Source: Bradyrhizobium sp. JYMT SZCCT0180
Lineage (GTDB): Bacteria; Pseudomonadota; Alphaproteobacteria; Rhizobiales; Xanthobacteraceae
Assembly: GCF_018130165.1 (NCBI RefSeq)
Contig: NZ_JAFCLZ010000022.1
Span: 62,001-126,000, forward strand
Length of the DNA: 64,000 bases
Reading direction: 5' to 3'
The stretch's first letter is position 1, and each line of letters starts with the position of its first letter. This document shows positions 44,090-53,662 of the stretch, piece after piece. The position numbers and the translations under genes were made by a program. The notes beneath the pieces are model-generated. The model did not search any database, was not told the DNA's origin, and worked only from the letters and a program-made list of their open reading frames with translations.

Positions 44090-44871
44090 AGCCCGAGCAG
44101 GGATTTAAAGATCAGCCCGAACAGCGTGATGAGCGCGGCGGTGGTCGCCGCGGCGGCGGCTGCAATCAGGCCGTCCTTCACCTTTGTGCCGTACTGCACC
44201 AGGAGCGGCTTCAGCAACGCCACCAGCGGTTCGAGCCGGACCCGGACAGCCCGCATCAATCGCCGGGCTGCGCTCACCTCGGCTTCGCGCTGTTCCTTTA
44301 CTTCAGGCTCCGGGAAATCGTTGGCTTCACGGATCGCCTTCTCCAGCTTTTCCATCGCCGCATCAGCGTCAGCGTAATCCGGGCTGTTGTGGTTGACCGT
44401 GACGACGCGGTCGGATGCGGGAACGCCAGGCGGATTATCGAAGTGGGTCTCAATGTACCGCAGCAGCTCGCGCCCGGTCGGCGAAAAAAGCTGCTGGCTG
44501 ATGTCGGAAATATTGATGTCGAAATTGTTTTCCGAGTAGAGGAAATCGTGAGCGAAGTCGATGGGGTCAATCGCTTCAGTGCTGAAGGCGCGCAGCAGGG
44601 CGACACGCATGGCCAGCTTTTCGGTACGGCCCTTCGGCCAGTTGAGTGTGCCGCTGCCGACGAAACTGCCGACACTCTCTTTTGCCTCCTCGTACCATTT
44701 CTTCAGATCGACGCGGCTTTCCAAATCCGCAACGATACGCGCGGCATTCGGCGTCTGGTCGATGGTGTCGAAGAAGTTGGCCAGGTGGTCTTTGAAAAAT
44801 TGATGACGGGCGCTGGTGACGGCATCGGTCAGCTCGTTGTAAACGGCCCGGAAATTTGAGAAGTCGCTCAT
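44086..44871 (-). CDS. Helical tail-anchored membrane protein (261 aa)
   Basis: Soluble helical N-terminal 230 residues followed by a C-terminal transmembrane segment (GLIAAAAAATTAALITLFGL, about 235-254). No family recognised; the middle (SDISQQLFSPTGRELLRYIE) looks like ordinary helical protein. GGAG precedes the ATG at 44871. It converges on the SIR2-like gene with a four-base overlap of the stop codons. Convergent gene arrangement is unusual for a co-regulated defence pair, but the tight packing suggests they travelled together. Confidence 0.6.
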   Translation of the reverse strand: MSDFSNFRAVYNELTDAVTSARHQFFKDHLANFFDTIDQTPNAARIVADLESRVDLKKWYEEAKESVGSFVGSGTLNWPKGRTEKLAMRVALLRAFSTEAIDPIDFAHDFLYSENNFDINISDISQQLFSPTGRELLRYIETHFDNPPGVPASDRVVTVNHNSPDYADADAAMEKLEKAIREANDFPEPEVKEQREAEVSAARRLMRAVRVRLEPLVALLKPLLVQYGTKVKDGLIAAAAAATTAALITLFGLIFKSLLGL

Positions 44872-45892
44872 CGCCTATCTCCACACCCCGATTCGGGCGA
44901 GCGGTCGATGCATGGTACACTGACCGCATGAAAAACGACGAGGATAAAAACCCCGCCGCCGTCGCGCTCGGTGACGCATCCCGGGCAGCCCACCGGAGGA
45001 AGAGCAAGGCAGAAATCAGCGCCAGCTTTAAACGACTTGCGCTTGCGGCCAAGAGCGGTCACTTGACAAGGCGGCGCGATTGTCGCGCTCCGCGTAAAGT
45101 GGATAGCTTTCTTGCATCGAGCGTTCGGTGTGAGAGGATCGGAATAGGTGAAGGAAAAGCGGATTGCGGCGGTGCCGAGAGAGCACTGGTTAGACTAATT
45201 GCCCGTGTGCCCCGAGCTCTACAGATATTTGGAGCCCGTGATATCCATGCTCAGCGGTTGCAGTTTGGCAACGTATACCGGACGCGAAAGGATGCTATAC
45301 TTAAAAGGAACCCGATAACCGTGTAGATGGCGTCATGCGCACCGTCACGATACCAGTACGGTGTCGCCGGATGGATAACGACCGTCTGTCAGCGACCTGC
45401 TCAAGGATAGCCAAGGCCATCGCTCGCATCCCCGAGTTCATGATGCAGCGGCGCGGGTTTTACGCGAGGGCAATAGATCAAGTGTGGCTATTGGCTCCGG
45501 GTATTGCTGGTATTCGCCTCGAAGATGATTCCATCTCATGGACGGTGAACGGTCCAGATCTGGCCTTGGGTGCAGGTTTGATTCAAGGTGAAGTAGGTCT
45601 GGCACCGGAGCTGGGCCTTACGCCAGGCGATCCGGTTCCGATGGTGCTCAACTTCCTTACAGGGTTGCTCACTCATGGGGGTGTCAGCTTGGCTGAGTTG
45701 CCCTAATCTGGGGAGCGATGGGAGGCGGCGGATATGGGCTCTGGGTGGCGCGTCACGACCATGCATACAATCCTTCAATGCTGAGGAGCAGTCGCCCCAT
45801 GGCAAAGCACTCTAGACATTGAGGCTTGTCGGATCGAAGGTATCGGATGCTTTGGTAGCCAAACACAAAGCTTCGATTTTCCGGGCGCCGAT
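44872..45892. other. Region with weak ORFs only
   Basis: About 1 kb. It contains a doubtful plus-strand frame from ATG 44928 to 45326 whose first 45 residues (NPAAVALGDASRAAHRRKSK) recall small basic proteins but whose remainder looks random, and the 112-123-residue frame listed separately. A palindrome or IS end was not seen. Confidence 0.4.
45335..45706 (+). CDS. Hypothetical protein (123 aa)
   Basis: Product includes FMMQRRGFYARAIDQVWLLAP and ISWTVNGPDLALGAGLIQGEV, which read like folded alpha/beta protein. An internal ATG at 45371 (112 residues) is an alternative start; neither has a clear ribosome binding site. No family recognised. It converges on the SNF2-type helicase gene. Confidence 0.4.
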   Translation: MRTVTIPVRCRRMDNDRLSATCSRIAKAIARIPEFMMQRRGFYARAIDQVWLLAPGIAGIRLEDDSISWTVNGPDLALGAGLIQGEVGLAPELGLTPGDPVPMVLNFLTGLLTHGGVSLAELP

Positions 45893-48322
45893 TCACGGCC
45901 GCAGATCGATCATGATAGCTGCCTTCTCATCCGGCGACAGCCGGCCCAATTCTTCGGTTGTATCGATCGGGCCATCATCAATATCGTGGCCGATAGATGC
46001 CGCATCGTCGCCAAGCGGACGACCCAATTCATTGCGCTTTGATCCGATCAAAACTTGGAACCACTGGTCGCGTTGCATCACAGCATGGAAGATGCGCTCT
46101 TCGTAGGTGCCCTTCAGAAGCATAAACCGTACGTCAATAAACCCTTCATCGGACGGTCCCCACCCCACGCGATCAACTCGCCCCTCTCTTTGCTCCATCC
46201 TTGCGGGATTCCACTCCAGGTCATAATGGATCACGTAGCGACATTGATGTTGAAGGTCTATGCCTTCTTCCCCAACTCGGCTTACGAGCAGTACGAAGGG
46301 ATTAAATTGCTGATTGAAATTTCGTCGATGAGCTTCACGGTCTAGAACGTTAGAACCGTCGTATCGTCCGACAATGCCAACAGAACTGCATTCCTCCATC
46401 AGCACTAGGCACTCTCGTTCGGCCATAAAAATCCGCTCGTATCGCGGCCTCTCTTCATGAACCTCATCGTCGAAAGAATTTTGAATAACTCTACAGAGGG
46501 TTTGTACGAGCGGTTCTGAAATTGTAGTCCAGAGCCATTGATCTATTGCCTCCTCTGTTGCCTGCGAGATTCCCCTTGCTGCTCGCAGCAAAAATAACAA
46601 CTGCTCTGTTCGTCTCAGAATCGTTGTGCGATATGCCTCCACCAAACTTCTTCCTATGTATGGCCGGAAGTTTTCATGTTCAAAGTCGGGCGGTACCAGA
46701 CAAAGGGAACCGCTCAGCAAAGTCTCGAGCTCTGCCTTGGCGCGCGCCAGCGAATTATTCAAGGATGCTCGAACTTTCGAAGCGAATTGCGCTCTAGCGC
46801 TAAAGCCGCTGTCACGCAGGACTTCGTCGAGATATTTGGCGAAAATGGGGGTCAGTCGCTTCGTTAATACATCGCGCAGATGCGGTGCGGTCCCCCCGAT
46901 CAATTTGTTAAACACCAGCACCTTAGAAAGCCACCGGTCGGGGTCCTTGCTGATTTTCGCAATTTCCGCTACCGCAATCAGCTCGACTAGATCCGAAAGG
47001 GCTAAGACTTTTGGATGCAGCCGTTGGCTTCTACCTTTTGTCCAAGAGTTGATGAGATGCCTCAAATGGCGAGCACTCTCGAAATCGCCATTTAGAAGCT
47101 GTGATTGAGAAAGCTGAGGATAGGACGATAGGCCTTGTCGCAGATCCATGGTAACAAATGTCCTTTGATCTTCTCCAGTCCGCGCTCGCTCATTCTTTTC
47201 ATCGATCAAAGCTCGTAGTTCGAGATAGTACAGTGCATCAGGCCCCTCGAACGGAAGGAGGGCCGCAGCTTTTAGTGTACTCTGTAAATCATCGAGCTTC
47301 TGAAATGGCTGCATCGTGAAGGTGCCGGCTGCCCTATTGACAAGGAAGTACCGTCGCTCGTTTTGCGATTTGACATTCCGGATCATGTACCTGCGGAGCA
47401 AAGCCTCAAGCCCCGTGCCGGCGAGGTTACCCGCAAGGGCGTCCTTATCGCGTAGTATGTTCAGCGCTTTGACCGCCTCGCGGCGAAGCGGATCAGTTAC
47501 GCTTCGTTGCCGAAGTGAGAAGAAAATCTCTAATCTACGGACATAGAGGTCGAGGGCCTTCTTTGTTAGGTCCAAGTGTTCAGGTTCCGCTCGAACCAGC
47601 GCGAAAAGTTGGACCATCTCATGAGGCGTCAATTCAAATGGTGTAGCTGTGAGCGCGAGAATCTTACCGAATTTCCCGCCAGACAAGCCTTGATTGTAGT
47701 CGGTCATTCGACCATTTGGAGCAAATATGTATGCAGGCTTGGTCCACCGTGCGTAGTGATGAGCCTCGTCAACTATGACTAGGTCCCACTCTGTTTCGAA
47801 CAATCGCCTTAGAAACCAGCGTGTATTCCGATTGACCTGGGTTAGGACGGTCTGGTTGACAATGTAGATGCCAGGCGCGGCCTGAAGTCTTCCACCATCG
47901 CGAACGGCTTGGTGTTCATCCGCCGAAGCCCGGCGACCTACCACATGAACCGAGCCAAGTAGCCGAAAAATTGGATGTCGTGCGGGCCATGCATCGCCGA
48001 TTAGATACTGTGGAAATCCTCTCTCCGGATGGGTCGTGCTAAGCTCCTCCCGCCACTTTTCGAGAAGAGATGATTTGCACAGAATGAGAACGCGATCGAA
48101 CGCCTTTCGCGATGCACGAGCGTGATCGCAAAGCAGCGCCATGATCGATAAGGCCTCGTACGTTTTCCCAAACCCGACCTCGTCTGCAAGTACTACGCCT
48201 CTCTGGCCTCGACTCAGAAGGGAGGTTAGCGCAGAGCGGACAGCGCTTTCCTGTGCTTCATGACCCTCTCCCAGTCGAAGCCGAGAACAAAGCTTGCTGA
48301 CCTCATCGGGGTCAATTGCCAT
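45893..48322 (-). CDS. SNF2-type SF2 helicase of the second unknown-PLD-helicase module
   Basis: 809 residues. Motifs: VVLADEVGFGKTYEALS (about 38-54), LVIVDEAHHYARW (about 179-191), ALTATPFEL, then VSRVGEEGIDLQHQ and NPARMEQREGRVDRVGW (about 693-718). Relative to DrmD it is shorter and lacks the long coiled-coil C-terminus. SNF2-type enzymes translocate on double-stranded DNA; here it probably feeds DNA to the PLD protein encoded just upstream, whose gene overlaps this one by 11 bases. It is the last gene of the module. Confidence 0.85.
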   Translation of the reverse strand: MAIDPDEVSKLCSRLRLGEGHEAQESAVRSALTSLLSRGQRGVVLADEVGFGKTYEALSIMALLCDHARASRKAFDRVLILCKSSLLEKWREELSTTHPERGFPQYLIGDAWPARHPIFRLLGSVHVVGRRASADEHQAVRDGGRLQAAPGIYIVNQTVLTQVNRNTRWFLRRLFETEWDLVIVDEAHHYARWTKPAYIFAPNGRMTDYNQGLSGGKFGKILALTATPFELTPHEMVQLFALVRAEPEHLDLTKKALDLYVRRLEIFFSLRQRSVTDPLRREAVKALNILRDKDALAGNLAGTGLEALLRRYMIRNVKSQNERRYFLVNRAAGTFTMQPFQKLDDLQSTLKAAALLPFEGPDALYYLELRALIDEKNERARTGEDQRTFVTMDLRQGLSSYPQLSQSQLLNGDFESARHLRHLINSWTKGRSQRLHPKVLALSDLVELIAVAEIAKISKDPDRWLSKVLVFNKLIGGTAPHLRDVLTKRLTPIFAKYLDEVLRDSGFSARAQFASKVRASLNNSLARAKAELETLLSGSLCLVPPDFEHENFRPYIGRSLVEAYRTTILRRTEQLLFLLRAARGISQATEEAIDQWLWTTISEPLVQTLCRVIQNSFDDEVHEERPRYERIFMAERECLVLMEECSSVGIVGRYDGSNVLDREAHRRNFNQQFNPFVLLVSRVGEEGIDLQHQCRYVIHYDLEWNPARMEQREGRVDRVGWGPSDEGFIDVRFMLLKGTYEERIFHAVMQRDQWFQVLIGSKRNELGRPLGDDAASIGHDIDDGPIDTTEELGRLSPDEKAAIMIDLRP

Positions 48323-50357
48323 CGTCTAAACCCGAATTGTTGATCAGCTTCGCCACGGAGGCTAAGCATAGATTTGTGTCTGTGACATAGGGGCGTAGAT
48401 GGGGGTCCCGAAGTTCGCCCATCCAAACCGACAGAGAAATCAGGACTGTTGATAGTTTTATGTCGGATGTGATTGATCTGAGTCTTGGCGCAAGAAGATG
48501 ACTGCGTCCTCCGACTTCCAAGGTCCGCAGCAATTCTCGAGCCAGCCTGTCGATGAGGAAGAGACGGCATTCCGAAGAGAGACGCGCTCCTTCCTGGGCG
48601 GAGCTGTCCTGTAGCCACCGACTAAGGTCGCCCAAGGTCTTTCGAAGAGTATACTCCGAGTTTGGTCTCGTGATCGAGCGAGAGCGAACACCTCTGATGC
48701 CGGTTTGAAGATTCCGGAAAAAGCGATCGAGGTCCGCTTGATGACCTAAAACACGGCGGATATTAGTGTCCGGATTGAGGCCCCTATAGTGTTCTAGGAA
48801 CGCGATTTGCTTCCTGTAGGTTTGTTGGACGCCACACCCTTCAAATGCAATTCGCTCATCCAAAGTCGACATGACTGCGCCAATCAAAGAGGTGCCGCAG
48901 AATTGGCTGGGGCAATCCACATTAATTGGCGCCAGGGCACTCCCCAAAACTGCACCAGCGGCATCAAGAAGTTCAACACGCAAGTGAGTTGATCTGATCG
49001 ATAAAATTTGTGAAGAATCCGTTTCCAGTATCGTCGGTACATCGAGGACCAATTTTTGATCGAGACCCAAGGGTGCTGTGCCCACGGTAATCCAAGCCCC
49101 ACTCGCTTTAATCTGCACTCGTGCAGTAACTGCACCGGGCAAGCGACCTTCCCAAGTAATGTCTAGTCTTGTTTCGGAAACACGCAATGTCGCGTCGAGA
49201 ACCCGAAAGTCCCCGATGGGTCGCGAAGGGTTGGGATTGGAAGGGGTATGCGTAAGTGTCGTCCAATCGATCACTCTCCCAAACATCCGGTCTAAGCGCA
49301 TTATCGAACGAACTTTGTCGTATGCATTACGTCGCACAGGGAGTCGTGTGATTAGTGCGATTTCCGAATTTCCCATTGGTGGACCGGAAAGAAAGGCGGC
49401 GCTGGTAAAATTTGGTGATCCGGAGACTGCAAGCAGATATGGCTCTCGATCCCGACCCCTTGCACCCTCAAATAGGAGAAATTTGCCATGCAACGGCCTG
49501 GCATCGTCGCTGATGGTGAGCCGTTGAAAAATGTCAATGTTCGCCCTCCACTGCAATAGCTTATCAATTGGGAGTAAGGTCTTTCCGTCAGATTGTTGAA
49601 AAAAGACGTTGATCGGCTTCTCTCCCTTGGGAGGCTCGAATCTAAGTTCCTTGAACATTTGCGAAAAGATACCAACATCCGCGGGCGAGTCCGGATCTTC
49701 GCACTGGGCGATGTTGGGCTCGAAAAACGGACTTATTATGCTTAGTCGAGCTACATGACGATGGGGCAATGCATCAAGCACCTGCTTCCAAAGCGTTTCA
49801 TTGTAGTTATGAATGAAGCTATGGAGCCTCGTCTCTGATTGGGGAATAATTTCGAGCACTTCCCGTAGCGCGATGGTCGTTTCTCGGAGTGATATAGCCG
49901 CGGTCCCACCAGGTTCGACCTCATTCGTGAGCGGTCCAGCGATGTATTGCAGGATCTCATTAAACAGCGATCGTGGGCCACCCATGCCACTCACTTCGAA
50001 GGCGGATCCAAGCTCAAGATTCCGCTCCAGGCCCCCGCGAGTAAGGTTTGCGCTTGCAATAATAGCCAACGCTCGGTCTTCGGCGACGAAGAGGGCAAGC
50101 TTCGGATGGAATACCCGCGTGCTGAATCTGGCGTTAGCGCGATGGTAGCGTACGGAAGATGCCTCTGAAACTATGCTGTTTTGATCGCGAAGCACGAGCG
50201 AAGTGGCGACCGGCCGATCGAATAGATCAGGAATAAATCCTTCCTCAAGCCATTTTCCGTCGAAACTGTATGTGAGCAACAACGCGGCACGAAGTCCTTG
50301 CCCGGGTGCAAAGCTTCCAACGATGTCTCGAACGAGAATGCCTTCATCATCCGCCAT
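48312..50357 (-). CDS. Phospholipase D-like protein of the second module (681 aa)
   Basis: Two PLD half-sites: FHPKLALFVAED followed by IIASANLTRGGLERNLELG (about 83-115) and LHGKFLLFEGARG followed by VSGSPNFTSAAFL (about 288-320). The C-terminal half holds beta-rich and helical regions of unknown role. The ATG at 50357 (MADDEGILVRDI) is chosen because it overlaps the upstream gene by only 11 bases; the frame is open to 50531. Organisation and length parallel the 823-residue PLD protein upstream of DISARM. Predicted nuclease acting with the SNF2-type helicase. Confidence 0.8.
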   Translation of the reverse strand: MADDEGILVRDIVGSFAPGQGLRAALLLTYSFDGKWLEEGFIPDLFDRPVATSLVLRDQNSIVSEASSVRYHRANARFSTRVFHPKLALFVAEDRALAIIASANLTRGGLERNLELGSAFEVSGMGGPRSLFNEILQYIAGPLTNEVEPGGTAAISLRETTIALREVLEIIPQSETRLHSFIHNYNETLWKQVLDALPHRHVARLSIISPFFEPNIAQCEDPDSPADVGIFSQMFKELRFEPPKGEKPINVFFQQSDGKTLLPIDKLLQWRANIDIFQRLTISDDARPLHGKFLLFEGARGRDREPYLLAVSGSPNFTSAAFLSGPPMGNSEIALITRLPVRRNAYDKVRSIMRLDRMFGRVIDWTTLTHTPSNPNPSRPIGDFRVLDATLRVSETRLDITWEGRLPGAVTARVQIKASGAWITVGTAPLGLDQKLVLDVPTILETDSSQILSIRSTHLRVELLDAAGAVLGSALAPINVDCPSQFCGTSLIGAVMSTLDERIAFEGCGVQQTYRKQIAFLEHYRGLNPDTNIRRVLGHQADLDRFFRNLQTGIRGVRSRSITRPNSEYTLRKTLGDLSRWLQDSSAQEGARLSSECRLFLIDRLARELLRTLEVGGRSHLLAPRLRSITSDIKLSTVLISLSVWMGELRDPHLRPYVTDTNLCLASVAKLINNSGLDDGN

Positions 50358-52254
50358 GACTAAGGTCAGCCTTCGTAAGACGTAGATCACGACAGAGAGA
50401 AAACAATTGCGGAAAACGCATCGCATGCCAACCGATGCCAAGCGGTCGATTATCGTCGCGAATAAGCTGTTGTGCCGGTTTATCCAGATAGCACCATCTT
50501 TGGCGGCTCTTATTACTGGACACCTCTTCATGACGAACGACCATCGCTTCGATTAAGTCCCTAAAAGACTCTGCGAGAGGTCGTTCAGGCGGAATACCGC
50601 GCATAAGTATAAAGGGCGGCGCGGTCTGCAAGTCAGTAGCGCTCGTCAGAAAAGCCGCGTCAGTCTGAATTCGGCGCAACAAAACGCCCCCAATTGCGGC
50701 CATCTCCGCGGAGGTTTCCGCTTCAAAAAGAGCCTTATGTAGAGATCGAATGGTCGGCAGATTTGCATGTTTTCCGAACGGAGTTCGCCAAAACTTTCCG
50801 AAGTGCTTCGTTGTGACGATTGCATCACGAAGGTCGGAGATGCGACATTGTCCCGGCGTCGCGATTCCATCTAGAGCACATTTGAAAATTGATGAATGTG
50901 CGAGAGAAAGGAGTTCATATACGGCGGCCCTCTGCAGAATTGCGGCATTGGGCGTCGGGACATCCTCGTAAAATTTGAGAAGTATGTCTGCGTTTGTAAT
51001 TCCACCGCTTTCTGGCTCTTCCTCAGCAAGGATCGCAAATTCTTCAGACAGCGTGTCTAACCCAAGTTCCTTCTTTTGCTTGGCTCCTCCGCCCAACAGT
51101 CCCTCCTTAAAGAGGAGGCTGACGGTCTGATAACGAGATTGAGCTGCTTGGCTATTACCGAGCAGAAATCCCGCGAGGAACGGCCTGCGAAATTTTGCCA
51201 ATCCAAATTTCGACATGCATAGTTGTTTTCCCCAACCACGCAGAATCTCGCGGCTTAGCGCTTTTTCAGAAATAGCGAAATCAAAGAAGTCTTCGGGGAG
51301 GGCTTTCTCGAATTCGCGAGCGAGACGTTGACCCAAGTCGGTCAGCGTAAGTGCAAGTAGCCCGTCTATAACCCTGTTAGAGTGTTGTTCCGCAAAGCCC
51401 ATGCTTTTCATCGAGTTGGAATAGAGCCGAAGGGCACCGGCTGACTCTTGATTTCGCAATATTTTCGCTGGCGGCCTAAATCTATTGCTCATTGCAGATT
51501 GCAGTACTTCGCTCTTACTTCGCTGACCGAGTACACGGCAGTCGTCGGTGGTGTTGCCGTGATGAATGAATTCACAGAGGACGTAAGCTCGCTCCAACCT
51601 ATGAAATTGTTCAGCTTGACCGCCGCCCGGGATTCGGTTCGATTGGCCTAGCTTTTGGACGGCCCAGGCAATAAAACCATAATAAGCTATGCGTGTTGTG
51701 AAAACGGTAAGTCCGGGAAGTAATTCATTCGCAATCTGTTCTGCATGGTTTTGAAATCCAAGTGGATCACGCGAGCCAGCCGGTAATCGCTGTGGTTCTA
51801 GCCACTTCGGAATAAGCAATTTCAATTCCGCGTCGGTAGCGGATGATCCGGTTTTAACATAACTATCGTCGGGCCATATCTGGATCCGTTCGTTAACCGT
51901 CCATTCCTCTGGGTGAAATTGAAGACCGTGCGAACGAAGGAAGTGTTTTATCTTGTTCGCTCGGCTCGACCGCATGCGTTCCAAGGCTTGAGCATAAAAA
52001 ACGTAACTTAGGTCCTTGCGTGTTAGGGAGAGAACGCGGCCGCGTGAGCGAAGGTAGGCGGCAAAGCTTTCAACCTTGCCGATCGAAACTCGTTCAACAG
52101 TGCCGTCGAGATATTCAAGCTCGCACTCTGTGGGGAAAATCTTCCGTAGAACGCCAACGAACCAGCGCGACGAGGTTTCATTGTATCGCACAGAAATGCC
52201 GGCGACCAAATCGTCCTCCGACATCTGGATCAGATCGCCCCGTGCTCCCGGCAT
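50347..52254 (-). CDS. Unknown-family protein with N-terminal Tudor/SH3-like stretch (635 aa), DUF6361-like
   Basis: First 50 residues (VRYNETSSRWFVGVLRKI, then LEYLDGTVERV) have the alternating pattern of a Tudor/SH3-type barrel. Around residues 175-195 the signature LLPGLTVFTTRIAYYGFIAW matches that of the 527-residue protein at 26137-27720. The remainder is helical with no catalytic motif. The ATG at 52254 has a strong GAGGA. First gene of the module. The extra N-terminal barrel is the main difference from its DISARM-linked relative and may recognise a modified base, histone-like protein or phage factor (speculation). Confidence 0.6.
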   Translation of the reverse strand: MPGARGDLIQMSEDDLVAGISVRYNETSSRWFVGVLRKIFPTECELEYLDGTVERVSIGKVESFAAYLRSRGRVLSLTRKDLSYVFYAQALERMRSSRANKIKHFLRSHGLQFHPEEWTVNERIQIWPDDSYVKTGSSATDAELKLLIPKWLEPQRLPAGSRDPLGFQNHAEQIANELLPGLTVFTTRIAYYGFIAWAVQKLGQSNRIPGGGQAEQFHRLERAYVLCEFIHHGNTTDDCRVLGQRSKSEVLQSAMSNRFRPPAKILRNQESAGALRLYSNSMKSMGFAEQHSNRVIDGLLALTLTDLGQRLAREFEKALPEDFFDFAISEKALSREILRGWGKQLCMSKFGLAKFRRPFLAGFLLGNSQAAQSRYQTVSLLFKEGLLGGGAKQKKELGLDTLSEEFAILAEEEPESGGITNADILLKFYEDVPTPNAAILQRAAVYELLSLAHSSIFKCALDGIATPGQCRISDLRDAIVTTKHFGKFWRTPFGKHANLPTIRSLHKALFEAETSAEMAAIGGVLLRRIQTDAAFLTSATDLQTAPPFILMRGIPPERPLAESFRDLIEAMVVRHEEVSSNKSRQRWCYLDKPAQQLIRDDNRPLGIGWHAMRFPQLFSLCRDLRLTKADLSHGG

Positions 52255-52330
52255 GAAATAATTTCCTCAGTCTAAATAGGTTTAAAAACGTATAAAAGAA
52301 GTCGCGGTGTAGGCACCGGTGCGAGATCCG

Positions 52331-52640
52331 TTACTCTCGCCCAATCAAGTAATTGTTTGAGGTGTCAGAATCTGTCATCGAGATACCCAATTGACCGATT
52401 TGGAAGCCATCCACGTCCAACCTGTCCAGTACGCCAGTTGCCTCGTTCCAATTTTAACGGCGTGGCAAGGACATTTAATGCCACGCGCTCCGCGGCGTCT
52501 TCTTCCGCCGACTCGGAGCGTCTGTATCTGATCGCCGAGTCCATGATGCGACGCAAACGCTCGAATGGAAGCCAGACTGTTTCTCCTGATCCATGAAGTT
52601 GCACCAACGCTTGATGCCGTGTTGCGATTTCCCTGCGCGA
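52331..52640 (-). pseudogene. Remnant of a DEAD/SNF2-type helicase N-terminus, frameshifted and truncated
   Basis: Reading the minus strand from the WYL stop, one frame gives ATRHQALVQLHGSGETVWL, then PFERLRRIMDSAIRYRRSE and AAERVALNVLATPLK. A shift near 52450 into another frame continues NEATGVLDRLDVD, which is the expected continuation of the N-terminal region of helicases that follow WYL regulators (from memory: ...LALNxLAHALKLWNEATGxLDRLDVDPLPHQI). After about 52408 the similarity ends. So a helicase gene once followed the WYL gene, overlapping its stop, and was cut off; the three-gene module now lies at the break. Confidence 0.6.
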
Positions 52641-52651
52641 AGGCGATACTC

Positions 52652-53647
52652 CTAGGGCAATGCATGAAAATCTGTTCGCTGATGATGCTCAATCATTTTT
52701 CGCAATGCCAAGGGCGCCAGCACCTCGACCTGGTCGCCCCACATATAGAGATGCCAGCACATCTCGAGGTGCCCGGAAGCATTGAAACGAACTACCAGCG
52801 AGCCGTCGGGCTGATCCTCGAGTACCTGTGCCGGGTGAAACAGAAAGTCACGGGCATGGGCTGCGGCTGAAGGCCTAAATTTCCACACTACTTCGTCAAA
52901 TTCCTGTTCGTTCTGAAATGCGCCAAAGGCCTTTTGAGCGTGCTGGTCAATATCAAAATCGTGGTCACGTTCGAAGAACTCGCCCGTAAGTTCCGCACTC
53001 TGGATCTTGTCCGCCACGAAGTAGCGGAGGGGTCCGTCGGGATCGCTCAAAGATTTCGCAACGAGATACCGACGCATTCCTATCAATACGCCATAAGGCT
53101 CTACCACCCGCACAGTTGCTTCAGAGTTCCGGCGAGAGTGGTAGACGATCTTCAATCGCTCCGAACCTTTCAGAGCCGTCGATATTTTCGAAGATATTTC
53201 AGGCGTCAGTCGTGCGGTTGGTCCCGGGCGGGCCGCAAGACCTTGCGCTTCAAGCAAGGCCTCATGATCCGTCTCCAACCGGGCGACCTTATTGCGTGGC
53301 ACAAGTGCCAATATTTTTTCTCGAAGACAACGAAGCTGATCAGCTTCCACACCCAGGGAGTTTCTTTCGAGAGTTTCAATTGATAGGTCGAGTGCGGCCA
53401 GCTCGTCAGGCGTGAGCGTCAGAAGATCGCGCAGCGCTCCGGTTTGGAGCCGCCAGCGCTTGTGGCCGTTCTCGTCAAAGCTGGCCTGAGTGTCCGGAAA
53501 TTGCACTTCCAGAGTGTGCAGGATCCGCTGCGCCGTTCGCTTGGAAATGCCCAATCGCTCGCCGACGTCATTTAAAGTGACGCCCATGCGGTGGGATGCT
53601 ACGAAAGTAGCAAGCTCAAGTAATTGCTGGGCTTTCTCGAAAGACAT
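52652..53647 (-). CDS. WYL-domain transcriptional regulator
   Basis: 331 residues. N-terminal helix-turn-helix (VTLNDVGERLGISKRTAQRI, about 22-41) and a C-terminal WYL domain: LKIVYHSRRNSEATVRVVEPYGV...RRYLVAKS (about 165-205), followed by the WCX-like extension. WYL regulators such as BrxR control phage-defence operons, often autorepressing through inverted repeats. ATG 53647 has GGGGAG close upstream; an ATG at 53671 lies inside the palindrome at 53663-53681 and is less likely. It is divergent from the nuclease-helicase gene and once was coupled to a helicase downstream. Confidence 0.85.
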   Translation of the reverse strand: MSFEKAQQLLELATFVASHRMGVTLNDVGERLGISKRTAQRILHTLEVQFPDTQASFDENGHKRWRLQTGALRDLLTLTPDELAALDLSIETLERNSLGVEADQLRCLREKILALVPRNKVARLETDHEALLEAQGLAARPGPTARLTPEISSKISTALKGSERLKIVYHSRRNSEATVRVVEPYGVLIGMRRYLVAKSLSDPDGPLRYFVADKIQSAELTGEFFERDHDFDIDQHAQKAFGAFQNEQEFDEVVWKFRPSAAAHARDFLFHPAQVLEDQPDGSLVVRFNASGHLEMCWHLYMWGDQVEVLAPLALRKMIEHHQRTDFHALP

Positions 53648-53662
53648 GGCTCCCCGACCGGG

